Shown piece by piece: positions 27,873 to 36,906 of a DNA stretch of 49,358 bases. Source of the stretch: Lentisphaeria bacterium (GTDB lineage Bacteria > Verrucomicrobiota > Lentisphaeria > Victivallales > UBA1829); NCBI GenBank assembly GCA_003526375.1, contig DPDG01000050.1, positions 1 to 49,358 on the forward strand, in the 5' to 3' direction. The position numbers were made by a program, and so were the translations under genes. The notes under the pieces were generated by a model, which saw nothing but the letters and a program-made list of their open reading frames with translations, searched no databases and was not told the DNA's origin. The first letter of the stretch is position 1. Every line of letters starts with the position of its first letter.

Positions 27873-28243
27873 GTGAAAAACGTCTTTTAAGAAAATCAAA
27901 GTTGCTTCATTCCCTCAGTTCATTCTCAGGAGCAGAGATTCTTCAGATATTGCAATAAACTCATCTCATGGTGAATCGCCTCAAAATAAACCAGATTTCT
28001 TACTTCAAATATTCGAACTGAAAATCCGAACGCCATGCATATCAAAAAATCGTTTGCCGCAATACAGGCAGGTTCCGGCATCCGGTGATCTCACCTTTCA
28101 TAACTTGGAATCATGCCACAGAGCACAGTTTTTCGATCGCAGGCATTTCATCAGGAAATGGAAAAGAACGACTTTCGCAGAAAACAACAGCAGGCGGTTC
28201 ACTCAAAAAATGATTTTTATCAATAAAAATATATAACACCCCC
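27873..28243. other. Divergent intergenic region, no gene seen
   Basis: About 370 bases between two divergent promoters. I find no protein with a plausible start, no terminator and no known RNA. A 60-codon frame at 28054-28236 has no recognisable content. Base composition is AT-richer than the flanking genes, as expected of a control region. Confidence 0.5.
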
Positions 28244-28271
28244 TTGACAAATCAGATTTTTTCAGTATAAT
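28244..28271 (+). promoter_or_regulatory. Consensus promoter of the LacI-pseudopilin-GH42-like unit
   Basis: TTGACA (28244-28249) and TATAAT (28266-28271), both perfect, with a 16-bp spacer. The start of transcription would fall within the operator palindrome at 28278-28295. Confidence 0.88.
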
Positions 28272-28277
28272 TAAAAG

Positions 28278-28295
28278 TGTTAAAACGTTTTAACA
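28278..28295. promoter_or_regulatory. LacI-type operator palindrome
   Basis: TGTTAAAACGTTTTAACA is an 18-bp perfect palindrome with the central CG typical of LacI/GalR-family operators. It begins seven bases after the -10 box and ends 18 bases before the LacI ATG, so the regulator almost certainly represses its own unit by blocking initiation. Confidence 0.88.
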
Positions 28296-28313
28296 GAAAA
28301 AAAAGAGATTTTT

Positions 28314-29270
28314 ATGGCAGTCACAATCAAACAAATGGCGAAGGAACTGGGGTTGTCACCGGCATCAATCAGCCTCGCGCTGCGGGGAAAGCCCAGAATG
28401 TCGCCGGAAACGATTCGCAGAGTTCAGGAGCTCGCCAAAAAACTGGACTATGTGCAAAGCAATATCGGCCGTGCCTTGCAGTCACGGCAAAGCCGTCTGA
28501 TCGGCTACCTCCTGCCAGGCGTGACCCGGACTTTTTACAATGAGATATTGCAGGGGGCGGGCGAGGAAACCGCCGCTCACGGCTACGGACTGCTGGTCGG
28601 CTGGGTCAATCCCGGCGACGAACATGTGGAACATCAGGTCAATCTGATGCTGGAAAAAGACATCGACGGGCTCATCATTTCGGAAAGCAATCACCTGCTG
28701 GACCCGTATCTGCCGCGATTTACGCGCAGAAACAAGCCGGTGATCTTCTGTTCCTCCATTGCACCGAAAAAATATATCGAAGTCATTACCGACAACTTTT
28801 ACGGAGGTTTTCTGGCGGTGGAGACTCTCGCAGAATTCGGTCATCGTCATGTTCTCGGCTGCACTGAGCTACCCGACCGTTTCAAAGGCAACCGGGCCGC
28901 CGCCAGACAGTACGGGCTCCGCCTGAGCCGGTATCACCGGATAGAAGATGCCGTGGCAATCCTGATGAAATACCGGGACATCACTGCGGTAGCGGCATAT
29001 TCGGATCATCAGGCGCTGGATATCATTTATCAACTGCGGCAATCGGGGCGCCGGGTACCGGAGGATATTTCCGTCATAGGATTCAACGACGGGCCGATGG
29101 CGGCGCGTCCGGAATTTCAGTTGACGACCATCGCACAGCAGCGTCTTGAACTGGGCCGGACCGCCGTGCGGTGCCTTATCGGAATGATCCACACCCCGGA
29201 TCACCATCCCGTCAGCCAATATCTGAAACCCAAACTGATTCTGCGCAATACAGTGCAGAAACGTTCATAG
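28314..29270 (+). CDS. LacI-family transcriptional regulator
   Basis: 318 residues. The N-terminal helix-turn-helix is IKQMAKELGLSPASISLALR, followed by the hinge region (MSPETIRRVQELAKKLDYVQS). The periplasmic-binding-like core runs ~60-310: IGYLLPGVTRTFYNEILQG, then GLIISESNH, ETLAEFGHRHVLGC, and VPEDISVIGFNDGPMAARPE near the end. Expected ligand is a sugar released by the downstream glycosidase. It is preceded by a consensus promoter and palindromic operator, and followed after 12 bases by the pseudopilin gene, so the three genes form one autoregulated unit. Confidence 0.95.
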   Translation: MAVTIKQMAKELGLSPASISLALRGKPRMSPETIRRVQELAKKLDYVQSNIGRALQSRQSRLIGYLLPGVTRTFYNEILQGAGEETAAHGYGLLVGWVNPGDEHVEHQVNLMLEKDIDGLIISESNHLLDPYLPRFTRRNKPVIFCSSIAPKKYIEVITDNFYGGFLAVETLAEFGHRHVLGCTELPDRFKGNRAAARQYGLRLSRYHRIEDAVAILMKYRDITAVAAYSDHQALDIIYQLRQSGRRVPEDISVIGFNDGPMAARPEFQLTTIAQQRLELGRTAVRCLIGMIHTPDHHPVSQYLKPKLILRNTVQKRS

Positions 29271-29282
29271 AGGAGAAATGTC

Positions 29283-30188
29283 ATGTGTCAAAATCCACCC
29301 GTCATGCGCCCGATCACGAAAACATCCGGTCCGCAGTATTTCCCATTGGTCAAATTTTTAATGGCTTTACCTTGCCATTCCGGCAACAGCAAGGTAAGGC
29401 GCGAACGGATTCCATCCTCTTTCATTCAATTGTTCAGTTGTTCAATTGTTCAAATATTCAGATGTTTTCATGCTCCCTGTTCTTCTGTTCTTACTACCAG
29501 AGGGAAAACAAAAGTTTTCACCCTGATCGAGCTCCTCATCGTAATAGCGATCATCGCGATTCTGGCGGCAATGCTGCTGCCGGCATTGAATCAGGTCCGG
29601 AGCAAAGCCAGAAGCATCTCCTGCCTGAACCAGAACCGGCAGATATCGCAAAGCATGATGGGGTATCAGATGGACTTCAATGATTATTTCATTTTCTGGG
29701 GAACCTCAACGAGTGATTCATGGGCGTGGAATCTCCATAAATACGATTATCTGAAGAACAGCAGACTTTATCTGTGCCCGGACCTGCCGCCCGATTTCGC
29801 CTATCGGGACGATTTCATCAAAACACCGGAGACCAACTGGACTTATGCATGGATCAGTTACGGCTATAACTATCTGGGAATAGGCTCCAATTACTATTGC
29901 GGGGGGAACAACGACTACAATGATCCACCCAGCGGGATCAAAGGCTCCGTATTGAAAAATGCAAGCGCGATCATTCTGCTGGCGGATTCCAGATACACAG
30001 CCTCCATCAACCGTGGCTACTTCCGTATTTCCGATTCGTGGAACAATGACGGCAATTCACAGATTCATACAAGGCACAACGGCTCTGCGAATATTGTCTG
30101 GGCAGACGGACATGCCACCGGCGAAACAAATGCAATGAGACGTTTTCAGGTGGCGCCATTCATTCATATCAACCCATTCTATAAATAG
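29283..30188 (+). CDS. Pseudopilin-like protein with unusually long leader
   Basis: 301 residues if started at ATG 29283 (GGAGAAATGTC upstream). The FTLIELLIVIAIIAILAAM helix then begins only at about residue 79, against 8-25 in the other pseudopilins here. No in-frame ATG with a ribosome site lies closer; later starts would need TTG or GTG. The leader region contains a 12-bp stem-loop (29364-29400) and five 8-bp repeats (29425-29464). Val precedes the Phe. HNGSANIVWADGH gives a perfect H-x9-DG. It follows the LacI gene by 12 bases and precedes the GH42-like gene by 14. Either the leader is real, or the N-terminal part is an insertion that has displaced the original start. Confidence 0.78.
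   Translation: MCQNPPVMRPITKTSGPQYFPLVKFLMALPCHSGNSKVRRERIPSSFIQLFSCSIVQIFRCFHAPCSSVLTTRGKTKVFTLIELLIVIAIIAILAAMLLPALNQVRSKARSISCLNQNRQISQSMMGYQMDFNDYFIFWGTSTSDSWAWNLHKYDYLKNSRLYLCPDLPPDFAYRDDFIKTPETNWTYAWISYGYNYLGIGSNYYCGGNNDYNDPPSGIKGSVLKNASAIILLADSRYTASINRGYFRISDSWNNDGNSQIHTRHNGSANIVWADGHATGETNAMRRFQVAPFIHINPFYK
29364..29400. other. Stem-loop in the pseudopilin leader
   Basis: TTACCTTGC (29367-29375) pairs perfectly with GCAAGGTAA (29389-29397); three more pairs including one G-U extend it to 12 bp, with a 13-base loop. No T run follows, so it is not a standard terminator. It may affect translation of the pseudopilin or mark an inserted fragment. Confidence 0.55.
29425..29464 (+). repeat. 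Five 8-bp tandem units
   Basis: TTCAATTG, TTCAGTTG, TTCAATTG, TTCAAATA and TTCAGATG follow one another without gaps inside the pseudopilin reading frame. Eight is not a multiple of three, so gain or loss of one unit would shift the frame upstream of FTLIELL. Confidence 0.85.
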
Positions 30189-30202
30189 GAGAATCCCATT
30201 TT

Positions 30203-33200
30203 ATGAAAACCACACTCTTTTGCTGCCTTGCCCTGACACTTCTCTCCCTGTCCGCCACCGAAACGATCATTTTCCGCCACAGGGCACTTCCCGGAGGAAG
30301 TATCCCGCCGGCCACCGCCAGACAGGAAAAAGTCACTCTGCCGGAATGTTTTCAACAGGCAGGAACAGCCGCGCTCCATGTTCGTCCCGACGGCTGGGAT
30401 CAACAGGAAAAAGCCTGGCATTTCTTTCTTACGGCAGGAAAGCTCGGCAAAACCACTCCGCACATTTATCTCTACCGTTTCCCGGACGGCAGACTGCGGC
30501 TGCTCTGGAGCCTGAACACCTCCGCGAAACAAACCGGAGAATTGATCGTTCCTGGCGTCTTTGAGAAAAACCGGTGGACTCATCTGGCTTTCACATGGGA
30601 GACAAAAGACGGGCATACCGACCTGAAACTTTACCAGAACGGACGGCTTGCCGCCTCCCGCCGTGTCAACTTTGAACTCGGCAGGAACTTTCCCCGCGAG
30701 TGGCAGATCGGCGACATTCCCGCATGGAATCCCAGAAGCCCGCATCCGACAATCATGGGGCGGATTGAACTTCACCCTCAGGCACTGGCTCCGGCAGACA
30801 TTGCCGCTCTCGCAGCACTGCAAATGGAAAACGGTGCAGTCACGTTGATCAACCGTAAATTCATTCCCGAAAGTGTCAACCGGATTTCCGGACAGGTCGA
30901 AACAGACTCATCCGCACAGCTCCGGCTGGAGGCCGTTTTTGTGGATGAAATGGGAAAAACGACAGCCGTTGATTTAGCTCCCCGCTGGACTCCGTTTTCC
31001 GGGCAAATCAAATTCGACGCGGAACTGCGCCTGCCGCCGGACACCGTTGAAACACGTCTGACAGTCCGCAGCGGCGCCGGAACTTCCCCGGTATGGAAAC
31101 TGGAAAAAATTCACTACGCAGACTGGCTTCCGCCGGTGGAGCCGAATTACTGGAAAGCCTCCTGGATCTGGTCCGGCAATACCTCGGAGCCGGAAGCGCA
31201 CCGCTATTTCGTCACCCATTTCGAAGCAGACCCCGATCAACTTTCCAAAGTCGTTTTTCAGGGTGCAAGCGATGATCGCGGCACCGTCTACCTGAACGGA
31301 AAAGCCGCGGTGAAAATCAACGGCTGGGCAATTCCCGCCGTCAACGAAAATCTCAAATCACTGTTGGTCAAGGGAAAGAACACACTGGCGGTCGATGCGT
31401 TCAATGTGGGCGGAGGCTCCGGCTTTCTGGGGGAGTTGAATTTAGTCGGCAAAGACGGGAACGTGACAAGCATTGCTTCCGGAACGGACTGGAAGGCGTC
31501 GGAACGCCTGACGCCCGGCTGGAATCAGCCCGGTTTCGATGTCTCCGGCTGGACCTCCGCAACAGCAAGGCTGCGGCCGCCGCAAGTACCGTATGGAGAA
31601 ACAGCCTATCGGAACTTTACGTCAGTTCCGGTTTTATCGCGGAAAACTCCATTCCTGAAATTGACTGCGAATGCAGGGGAAACCGTCAAAATTCAGGCAA
31701 TCTTCAACGGAGCGGCACCACAGAATGTTGAAACATACCTGTTGCTCCTGCGCAATCACAGGGAACTGTTCCGCACTCCGGTCCGGACCACCGTCAACGG
31801 CAGTCAATTGCAGGTCACGGGGGAAATCGTCCTTCCCCCGTTTGCAATGTCGGAAGAATATCAGTTGAAACTGGAAAGCCGCAGTGTCCGTTTCTGCGCT
31901 CAGGACAAAGCGCAGGAAGGGGGAATCGGCACACTGAAAGTCAAAGCGGCGGCGCTTCCCCAGCCATTGCGTGCGGAAGTCCGGAAAAAAAACGGTCTTC
32001 CGGCACTGTATCTGAATGGCGTCTCCGTTCCTCCCATGCTTTACCGCAATGCCATCAATACCCGCAACAACACCCGGAGCAACCGTTTCATGACCGGGTT
32101 CGACAAGGCGGGCATCCGGTTATTTGAAATAAATCTTTCACTGGACAAACTCTGGATGCCGGACGGCTCCGTCAATACGGAGGAACTGGAGCTCTACCTG
32201 CTCTCCGCCATGTATTATGCCCCCAACGGCAAACTGGTCGTCTTTTTCAACACCGACGCTCCCGGATGGTATGTGAACAAATACCCGGAAGAACGCTATT
32301 TTCACACCGGGGGACCGGTCAACCGCATCTCTTACGCCTCTGAACGCTGGCGCGCCGACTCCACAGCATTTCTGCGGAAAATGATCGCTTTCATCCGGTC
32401 GCGCCCCTATTATCATCAGATCGCCGGTTTCGGGCTGGACGGCGGCGAAGACGGGCAGTTCATGCAGTGGACCGGCAGGAACCTGAATTATCTCGGGGAT
32501 TACAGCCCTGCCATGAAACGGTATTTCCGGGCAACGCTGCTGAAAAAATATGGTACAATCACAGCGTTGAATCAAAGCTGGAAACGGAATTACGGTTCTT
32601 TTGAAGAAATTCAGATTCCATCGCAGGAGCGGAGAAAACATTCACCGGAGGGATTTTTCCTCGATCCGGTCAAGGACGCCGATATCATTGAGTTCAACAG
32701 GGCGTTTTCCGATGCGGTTGCCGATACCATACTGAGCTATGCCGCCGCCATAAAAGAAGAAACCGGCAGAGAGAAAATCGTTGCCGCCTACTACGGCAAA
32801 TTCTTCTCTGTCGCAGGGTATCTCGAATGGGGCGAAATGAGCATCGAACGGATCATAGCATCGCCGGAGCTGGATTACCTGATCGCAGTGGAATACGCCC
32901 AGCGCGGCGCAGGCAAACCGCACTCCGTCAGCGCGCCACTGGCATCCTATGCACTGCATAACAAAATATTTGTGGATGAAGCCGATCTCCGCACTTTCCT
33001 GAGCGGCACCAGAAACTGGGGATACGCCGGAACCTTTTTCGAAACCATCTCCATGATCCGCAAAATGTTCATTTACACATGGAGCAAAGGACACGGACTC
33101 CACTGGTATGACCTGCACGGCGGAGCGTTCGACAATCAGGGTATCCTCCAGGCGATTGCCAATACCCGGCAGATTGCACTCAAATCCCCGGAACGCCGCT

Positions 33201-34018
33201 TCATTCCTGCGGAAATCGCAGTCATCGTCGATGAACCAAGCCTGCTCTGCACGACAACGGAAGTGAAAAAGCTGACCGGACGCGCCCTGCTTCATCTGCA
33301 AAACGGCAACTTCGGGCGCATGGGAGCCGATTTCGACGTCTATCTCCTCAACGATCTGCAGCACCCCGATTTTCCCGGCTATAAGATGTATGTTTTTCTG
33401 AATGTCTGGGCGCCCTCCCCTGCCGCCGTTGAAAGTATCAACCGCCTGAAAAACAACGGCAGAATGCTGGTCTGGCTCTATAACTCCGGACTGATCGCCA
33501 ACGGAACGCGCTCGATAGAAAACGTATCTTCCCTGACGGGGATCAAAATGTCTGACGCGGGCTCGGTTCCGCTGGCAATGGGGCTGGAAAACTTCGGCGC
33601 TCTGCCGCCTCAATACACCTCCGCCTGTGAAGCCGCGCCGGTCGCTTATCCGACGGATCCGCAGGCGTGCCTCTCCGGACGTTTCATGAAGACGCCGGGA
33701 AAATCACCGCTGGCGTTGAAAAAATTCCCGGCATGGACCAGTGTTTACAGCGCGGTGCCGGTTCTGACTCCGGCGGTCTGGCGGGAACTGGCACGTCAGG
33801 CAGGGGTCCATATTTATACGGAGGATCCCGACGCCATGCTGTATCTCGGAGACGGACTGCTCGGAATTCATACCGGGCAAGGCGGCGTCAAAACCATTCA
33901 CTGGCCGCGGAAAGCCGTCTTCAGGGATGCCGTCACGGGACAGGTCTACGGAACCCGGACCGCACGCCCGGAAATTCCCATGCTGCCGAATGAAACCAAA
34001 ATCATTTTCGTCGAGTGA
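30203..34018 (+). CDS. Large secreted multidomain protein, GH42-like
   Basis: 1271 residues. The signal peptide covers ~1-17. Residues ~20-215 resemble a LamG/concanavalin-like domain (KNRWTHLAFTWETKDG, DLKLYQNGRLAASR). Residues ~310-470 form a jelly-roll like that at the N-terminus of rhamnosidases and GH2 enzymes (ASWIWSGN, ASDDRGTVYLNGKAAVKING, GKNTLAVDAFNVGGGSGF). From ~590 the chain matches a GH42-type TIM barrel: FDKAGIRLFEINLSLDKLW, IAGFGLDGGEDGQFMQW near 745-755, the actor-like FNRAFSDAVADTILSYA, and FVDEADLRTFL near 923-933, whose acidic residues are candidate catalytic residues. GH42 enzymes are beta-galactosidases or arabinosidases; specificity here is not known. It is the last gene of the LacI unit; AGGAG precedes the ATG at a longish 11 bases. 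Confidence 0.88.
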   Translation: MKTTLFCCLALTLLSLSATETIIFRHRALPGGSIPPATARQEKVTLPECFQQAGTAALHVRPDGWDQQEKAWHFFLTAGKLGKTTPHIYLYRFPDGRLRLLWSLNTSAKQTGELIVPGVFEKNRWTHLAFTWETKDGHTDLKLYQNGRLAASRRVNFELGRNFPREWQIGDIPAWNPRSPHPTIMGRIELHPQALAPADIAALAALQMENGAVTLINRKFIPESVNRISGQVETDSSAQLRLEAVFVDEMGKTTAVDLAPRWTPFSGQIKFDAELRLPPDTVETRLTVRSGAGTSPVWKLEKIHYADWLPPVEPNYWKASWIWSGNTSEPEAHRYFVTHFEADPDQLSKVVFQGASDDRGTVYLNGKAAVKINGWAIPAVNENLKSLLVKGKNTLAVDAFNVGGGSGFLGELNLVGKDGNVTSIASGTDWKASERLTPGWNQPGFDVSGWTSATARLRPPQVPYGETAYRNFTSVPVLSRKTPFLKLTANAGETVKIQAIFNGAAPQNVETYLLLLRNHRELFRTPVRTTVNGSQLQVTGEIVLPPFAMSEEYQLKLESRSVRFCAQDKAQEGGIGTLKVKAAALPQPLRAEVRKKNGLPALYLNGVSVPPMLYRNAINTRNNTRSNRFMTGFDKAGIRLFEINLSLDKLWMPDGSVNTEELELYLLSAMYYAPNGKLVVFFNTDAPGWYVNKYPEERYFHTGGPVNRISYASERWRADSTAFLRKMIAFIRSRPYYHQIAGFGLDGGEDGQFMQWTGRNLNYLGDYSPAMKRYFRATLLKKYGTITALNQSWKRNYGSFEEIQIPSQERRKHSPEGFFLDPVKDADIIEFNRAFSDAVADTILSYAAAIKEETGREKIVAAYYGKFFSVAGYLEWGEMSIERIIASPELDYLIAVEYAQRGAGKPHSVSAPLASYALHNKIFVDEADLRTFLSGTRNWGYAGTFFETISMIRKMFIYTWSKGHGLHWYDLHGGAFDNQGILQAIANTRQIALKSPERRFIPAEIAVIVDEPSLLCTTTEVKKLTGRALLHLQNGNFGRMGADFDVYLLNDLQHPDFPGYKMYVFLNVWAPSPAAVESINRLKNNGRMLVWLYNSGLIANGTRSIENVSSLTGIKMSDAGSVPLAMGLENFGALPPQYTSACEAAPVAYPTDPQACLSGRFMKTPGKSPLALKKFPAWTSVYSAVPVLTPAVWRELARQAGVHIYTEDPDAMLYLGDGLLGIHTGQGGVKTIHWPRKAVFRDAVTGQVYGTRTARPEIPMLPNETKIIFVE

Positions 34019-34186
34019 TCCGATGATCAGGTTCCGTATGTGAATGAAATCCTCCGATGCAAAGCATAGAAACAGGCTGCCGCAGACGGAATCTCAACGG
34101 TGTCAAATCCATTCAAAGAGTGGAAACGAAGCTCCGGGAACGGGCGTAAGACGCAACAGCAGAGCCCCCCCTGCGGAAATTTCGTA

Positions 34187-34217
34187 CGGCGCAGGACCAG
34201 CGCATCGGCGCAGGACC
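34187..34217. repeat. Short direct repeat in a convergent gap
   Basis: CGGCGCAGGACC occurs at 34187-34198 and 34206-34217, a 19-base period, in the 249-base gap between two converging genes (34018 and 34268). I see no clear terminator in this gap on either strand. Confidence 0.5.
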
Positions 34218-34267
34218 GCAGGATCACGGCATCAAAAAACAATCAGGATGGTTTCACTCTTTCAGGT

Positions 34268-35428
34268 TCATTTCCCAAAGAGAAAGCGGATGCAGTCTTC
34301 GACACCTTCCATGCAGCGCATCGGAAGGGTCTTCTTCGGAATGATCGCTCCCTTCGGGCAATGCTCCTGACAGCAATAACAGCGGATACAGTTCGGCAGG
34401 TCGAATACGGGCCTGCCGTCTTTCAGCTTCAGGGACTGCGGCGGGCACATCTTGACACACAACCCGCAGCCGATGCATTTCACAGGGTCAAGAAGCGGCT
34501 TCGATATCACGTAGTTCCGGAGCCATCCCTTGAGAAACGGCGGCAGAAACACTCCCCACTCCGTCAGCATTCCCGGAGGGTCCGGCAGAAGAAAAGGATT
34601 CCGTTCGGGAACATCGCCCGTATTTACAAAAGGGACAAGCAATCCGCGGCGTTCCGCATTTTTCAGGATCAGAAGATCGTCCACCCCCAGGAGCGGCGCA
34701 ACAGAAGAATCCAGCGCCAGCGAATCCGACGCGCCGGCAATGAAACCGCGTTCCGCCGGACTCCCGCTTCCGGGTCCATTGCCCTCCATGCAGGTGATCG
34801 CGTCCAGAAGATTGAACTGCGGGCGGACCGTCAGATAGATATCCAGAAGCATATCGGCAAACATCGCAAAGTCCCTGCCGACCGCAAGATGCCACCCCAT
34901 GCGCTCGCTGCCCTTGACCAGTCCGAACAGATTCTTGACGCACAGGGTCAGCTTCATCATGCCGTGAGTCTTGGCTTTGGCGATATCGCACACGGCGTCG
35001 AACTCCAGATACTCCTGCGCGGCTTCGATATTTTTGAAGCGGACATTCTCCGGCGGGGAAATCTTCGCAAAACGTTCAAAATTGGCGACTTTCACATTCA
35101 TCGCGGCAAGCTCCCCGGCAATCCCCATTGACTTGATGATCGCGGGAGCGGTCTGCACCGCCGGGTTTTCGATGATTGCGACTTCCGAAGCCCCGGCGTC
35201 CAGAAATGCGCGGGCGCTCTCGACGACAAAAGCCGGATGCACACATGCGATATCCTCTTTCCGCCGCCATGCCAGCAGGTTGGGTTTCAGCATGATCTTT
35301 TTACCGGACACACCGCCGAAATCCTCAATCTGGACCGCAAGCACTTTTTCGATCGACTCTTTCAGGATACGGCGGTCGGCATAGGAGGCGCAACGTGCAT
35401 AAGCCACACGCACAGGAGCATTTCTCAT
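34268..35428 (-). CDS. DUF362 protein with C-terminal 4Fe-4S ferredoxin domain
   Basis: 386 residues. The main domain (~1-310) has the DUF362 signatures KIMLKPNLLAWR, FVVESARAFLDAGASEVAI and CDIAKAKTHGMMKLTLCVKN. The C-terminus carries two ferredoxin cysteine sets, CIGCGLCVKMCP near 328-339 and CIRCYCCQEHCP near 357-368, enough for two 4Fe-4S clusters. Such proteins are assumed to be cytoplasmic redox proteins; the reaction is unknown. The start ATG overlaps the sigma-factor stop as ATGA, and GAGGA inside the sigma gene is a suitable ribosome site. The product is therefore made from the sigma-factor message. Confidence 0.9.
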   Translation of the reverse strand: MRNAPVRVAYARCASYADRRILKESIEKVLAVQIEDFGGVSGKKIMLKPNLLAWRRKEDIACVHPAFVVESARAFLDAGASEVAIIENPAVQTAPAIIKSMGIAGELAAMNVKVANFERFAKISPPENVRFKNIEAAQEYLEFDAVCDIAKAKTHGMMKLTLCVKNLFGLVKGSERMGWHLAVGRDFAMFADMLLDIYLTVRPQFNLLDAITCMEGNGPGSGSPAERGFIAGASDSLALDSSVAPLLGVDDLLILKNAERRGLLVPFVNTGDVPERNPFLLPDPPGMLTEWGVFLPPFLKGWLRNYVISKPLLDPVKCIGCGLCVKMCPPQSLKLKDGRPVFDLPNCIRCYCCQEHCPKGAIIPKKTLPMRCMEGVEDCIRFLFGK

Positions 35429-36888
35429 GAAAAATAATCCTCAAACATTTTGATGGTGGAGGGGTCTCGCAATTTCGCAATCGCACCGGATTCGATCTGC
35501 CGGATGCGTTCTCTCGATATATTAAAGTAGGTGCTGACTTCCGTCAGGGACTTCGGACGCCCGCCGTCCAGACCATAACGCATGGAAAGCACTTCGCGCG
35601 AACGGGGCGGAAGTGTCCGGAGAGTCTCGAACAGCTTCTGCCGCAACAGTTTCTGCGCGAAACTGCGCATCGGGTCGTCCTCATCCCGCAGTGTCATCAC
35701 GGTATCCTCGACAGACGCGTTTTTGCCGTCGTTCCATGCGGAAAGCGGAGCCTGCAGAGAGATCGCCTGCATCGCCATGCGTTTCATGGAATTCACACGT
35801 TCGCGTGTCATTTCCAGTTCGGCGGCAATCTCCTCGACCGTTGCCTCGCGCCCGTGTTCCTGCAGGAAACATTGTTCCGCGTGATTGATCTTGTTCAGAG
35901 TCGTCAGCATGTGAACAGGCAGGCGGATCACGCGGGCCTGCCGCCCGATCGCATGAAACACGCACTGTTTGATCCACCATGTCGCATATGTGCTGAAACG
36001 GTGTCCCAGCTTGTAGTCAAATTTGTCAAGCGCCTTCATCAGCCCGATATTGCCCTCCTGAATCAGATCGACAAACGGGACTCCCCTGCCCTGAAACTTC
36101 TTGGCAATGCTTACGACCAGCCGCAGGTATCCCTCGGCAAGTACGCGCCGCTTCTCATCCAGCAGATGATAGATGCCCTCCAGTTCCTGATAGACCGAAT
36201 TGAACTCCTCCATGGTGCAGACCAGTTCCTCGGCAAGCAGCGACTCCGCTTCCCTGCCGGGATTCTTCAACTGCCCGGCATACGTGCGCAACATGTCGAA
36301 ACTGCGGAATATCTGATCCATCTGAACGGGATAAGTCATCATCAGTTCCACGAGCAGATTCCGCGCGGCGTCGATAGTTTCGGGATCGCCGCCGGCATAG
36401 GCGCTGTGAAGCTCCTTCAGGCAATCCAGAAGTTCCTCTCTGGCAGTCGGCATGAGCCGGATCACCTCTCCGGTTCCGCCGATCGCCTGAACAGCCGACT
36501 GCGAAAATACCTCGTAAAGTGTGTCCGGGTTCCGGCATTTCTCAAACAGCTTGACATGCAGGCGAACCACAAAAGCAAACGGATAAAGCTTGCGCCGCAT
36601 CAGATCATGAAGTTCCGCAATTTCGTCCCAGATCGCATTCTCGTTTTCCGAAGTCAGAGGAATGGCGTCCGCCATATTCCGCATATAGGTGCGCAGCGCG
36701 CCGTCACATTCAAATATATCTTCCTGTTCCACATACGGCAGGTCGGCGGGATTGGGAATGCCCCCGGATTCGGCGGCAAGCTTCTCCGCCTGCTCCGCTC
36801 TGACGGAAACATCATCCAGAGAAGATTGTCCCACGGACTGGGAAAGACTCTCCTCCGGCGCGCTCCTGCTTTTCATTTTGTAAGCCAT
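35425..36888 (-). CDS. rpoD: Sigma-70 factor (RpoD/SigA group)
   Basis: 487 residues from ATG 36888 (AGGTGG five bases upstream); ATG 36906 is an alternative adding six residues. No acidic region 1.1 like that of E. coli RpoD is obvious. Region 1.2 is near 70-95 (LRTYMRNMADAIPLTSENE), followed by a non-conserved segment of ~150 residues. Regions 2.1-2.4 (LVVSIAKKFQGRGVPFVDLI, NIGLMKALDKFDY, HRFSTYATWWIKQ) and 4.2 (SLTEVSTYFNISRERIRQIE) are strong. In region 2.4 the usual QAITRxIADQ reads QCVFHAIGRQ, so the -12-contacting Gln is kept but the residue at the Thr position is Phe. It may be the principal factor or a group 2 factor; the symbol is tentative. Confidence 0.88.
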   Translation of the reverse strand: MAYKMKSRSAPEESLSQSVGQSSLDDVSVRAEQAEKLAAESGGIPNPADLPYVEQEDIFECDGALRTYMRNMADAIPLTSENENAIWDEIAELHDLMRRKLYPFAFVVRLHVKLFEKCRNPDTLYEVFSQSAVQAIGGTGEVIRLMPTAREELLDCLKELHSAYAGGDPETIDAARNLLVELMMTYPVQMDQIFRSFDMLRTYAGQLKNPGREAESLLAEELVCTMEEFNSVYQELEGIYHLLDEKRRVLAEGYLRLVVSIAKKFQGRGVPFVDLIQEGNIGLMKALDKFDYKLGHRFSTYATWWIKQCVFHAIGRQARVIRLPVHMLTTLNKINHAEQCFLQEHGREATVEEIAAELEMTRERVNSMKRMAMQAISLQAPLSAWNDGKNASVEDTVMTLRDEDDPMRSFAQKLLRQKLFETLRTLPPRSREVLSMRYGLDGGRPKSLTEVSTYFNISRERIRQIESGAIAKLRDPSTIKMFEDYFS

Positions 36889-36906
36889 CCAAACCACCTG
36901 TTTCAT

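Noticed and set aside
29425..29464. Transcription attenuator made of the 8-bp repeats
   Set aside because: The units are direct, not inverted, and no T run or alternative hairpin follows.
34100..35131. 343-codon frame antisense to the DUF362 gene
   Set aside because: Arg/His/Gln-rich shadow of a gene with clear ferredoxin motifs on the other strand.
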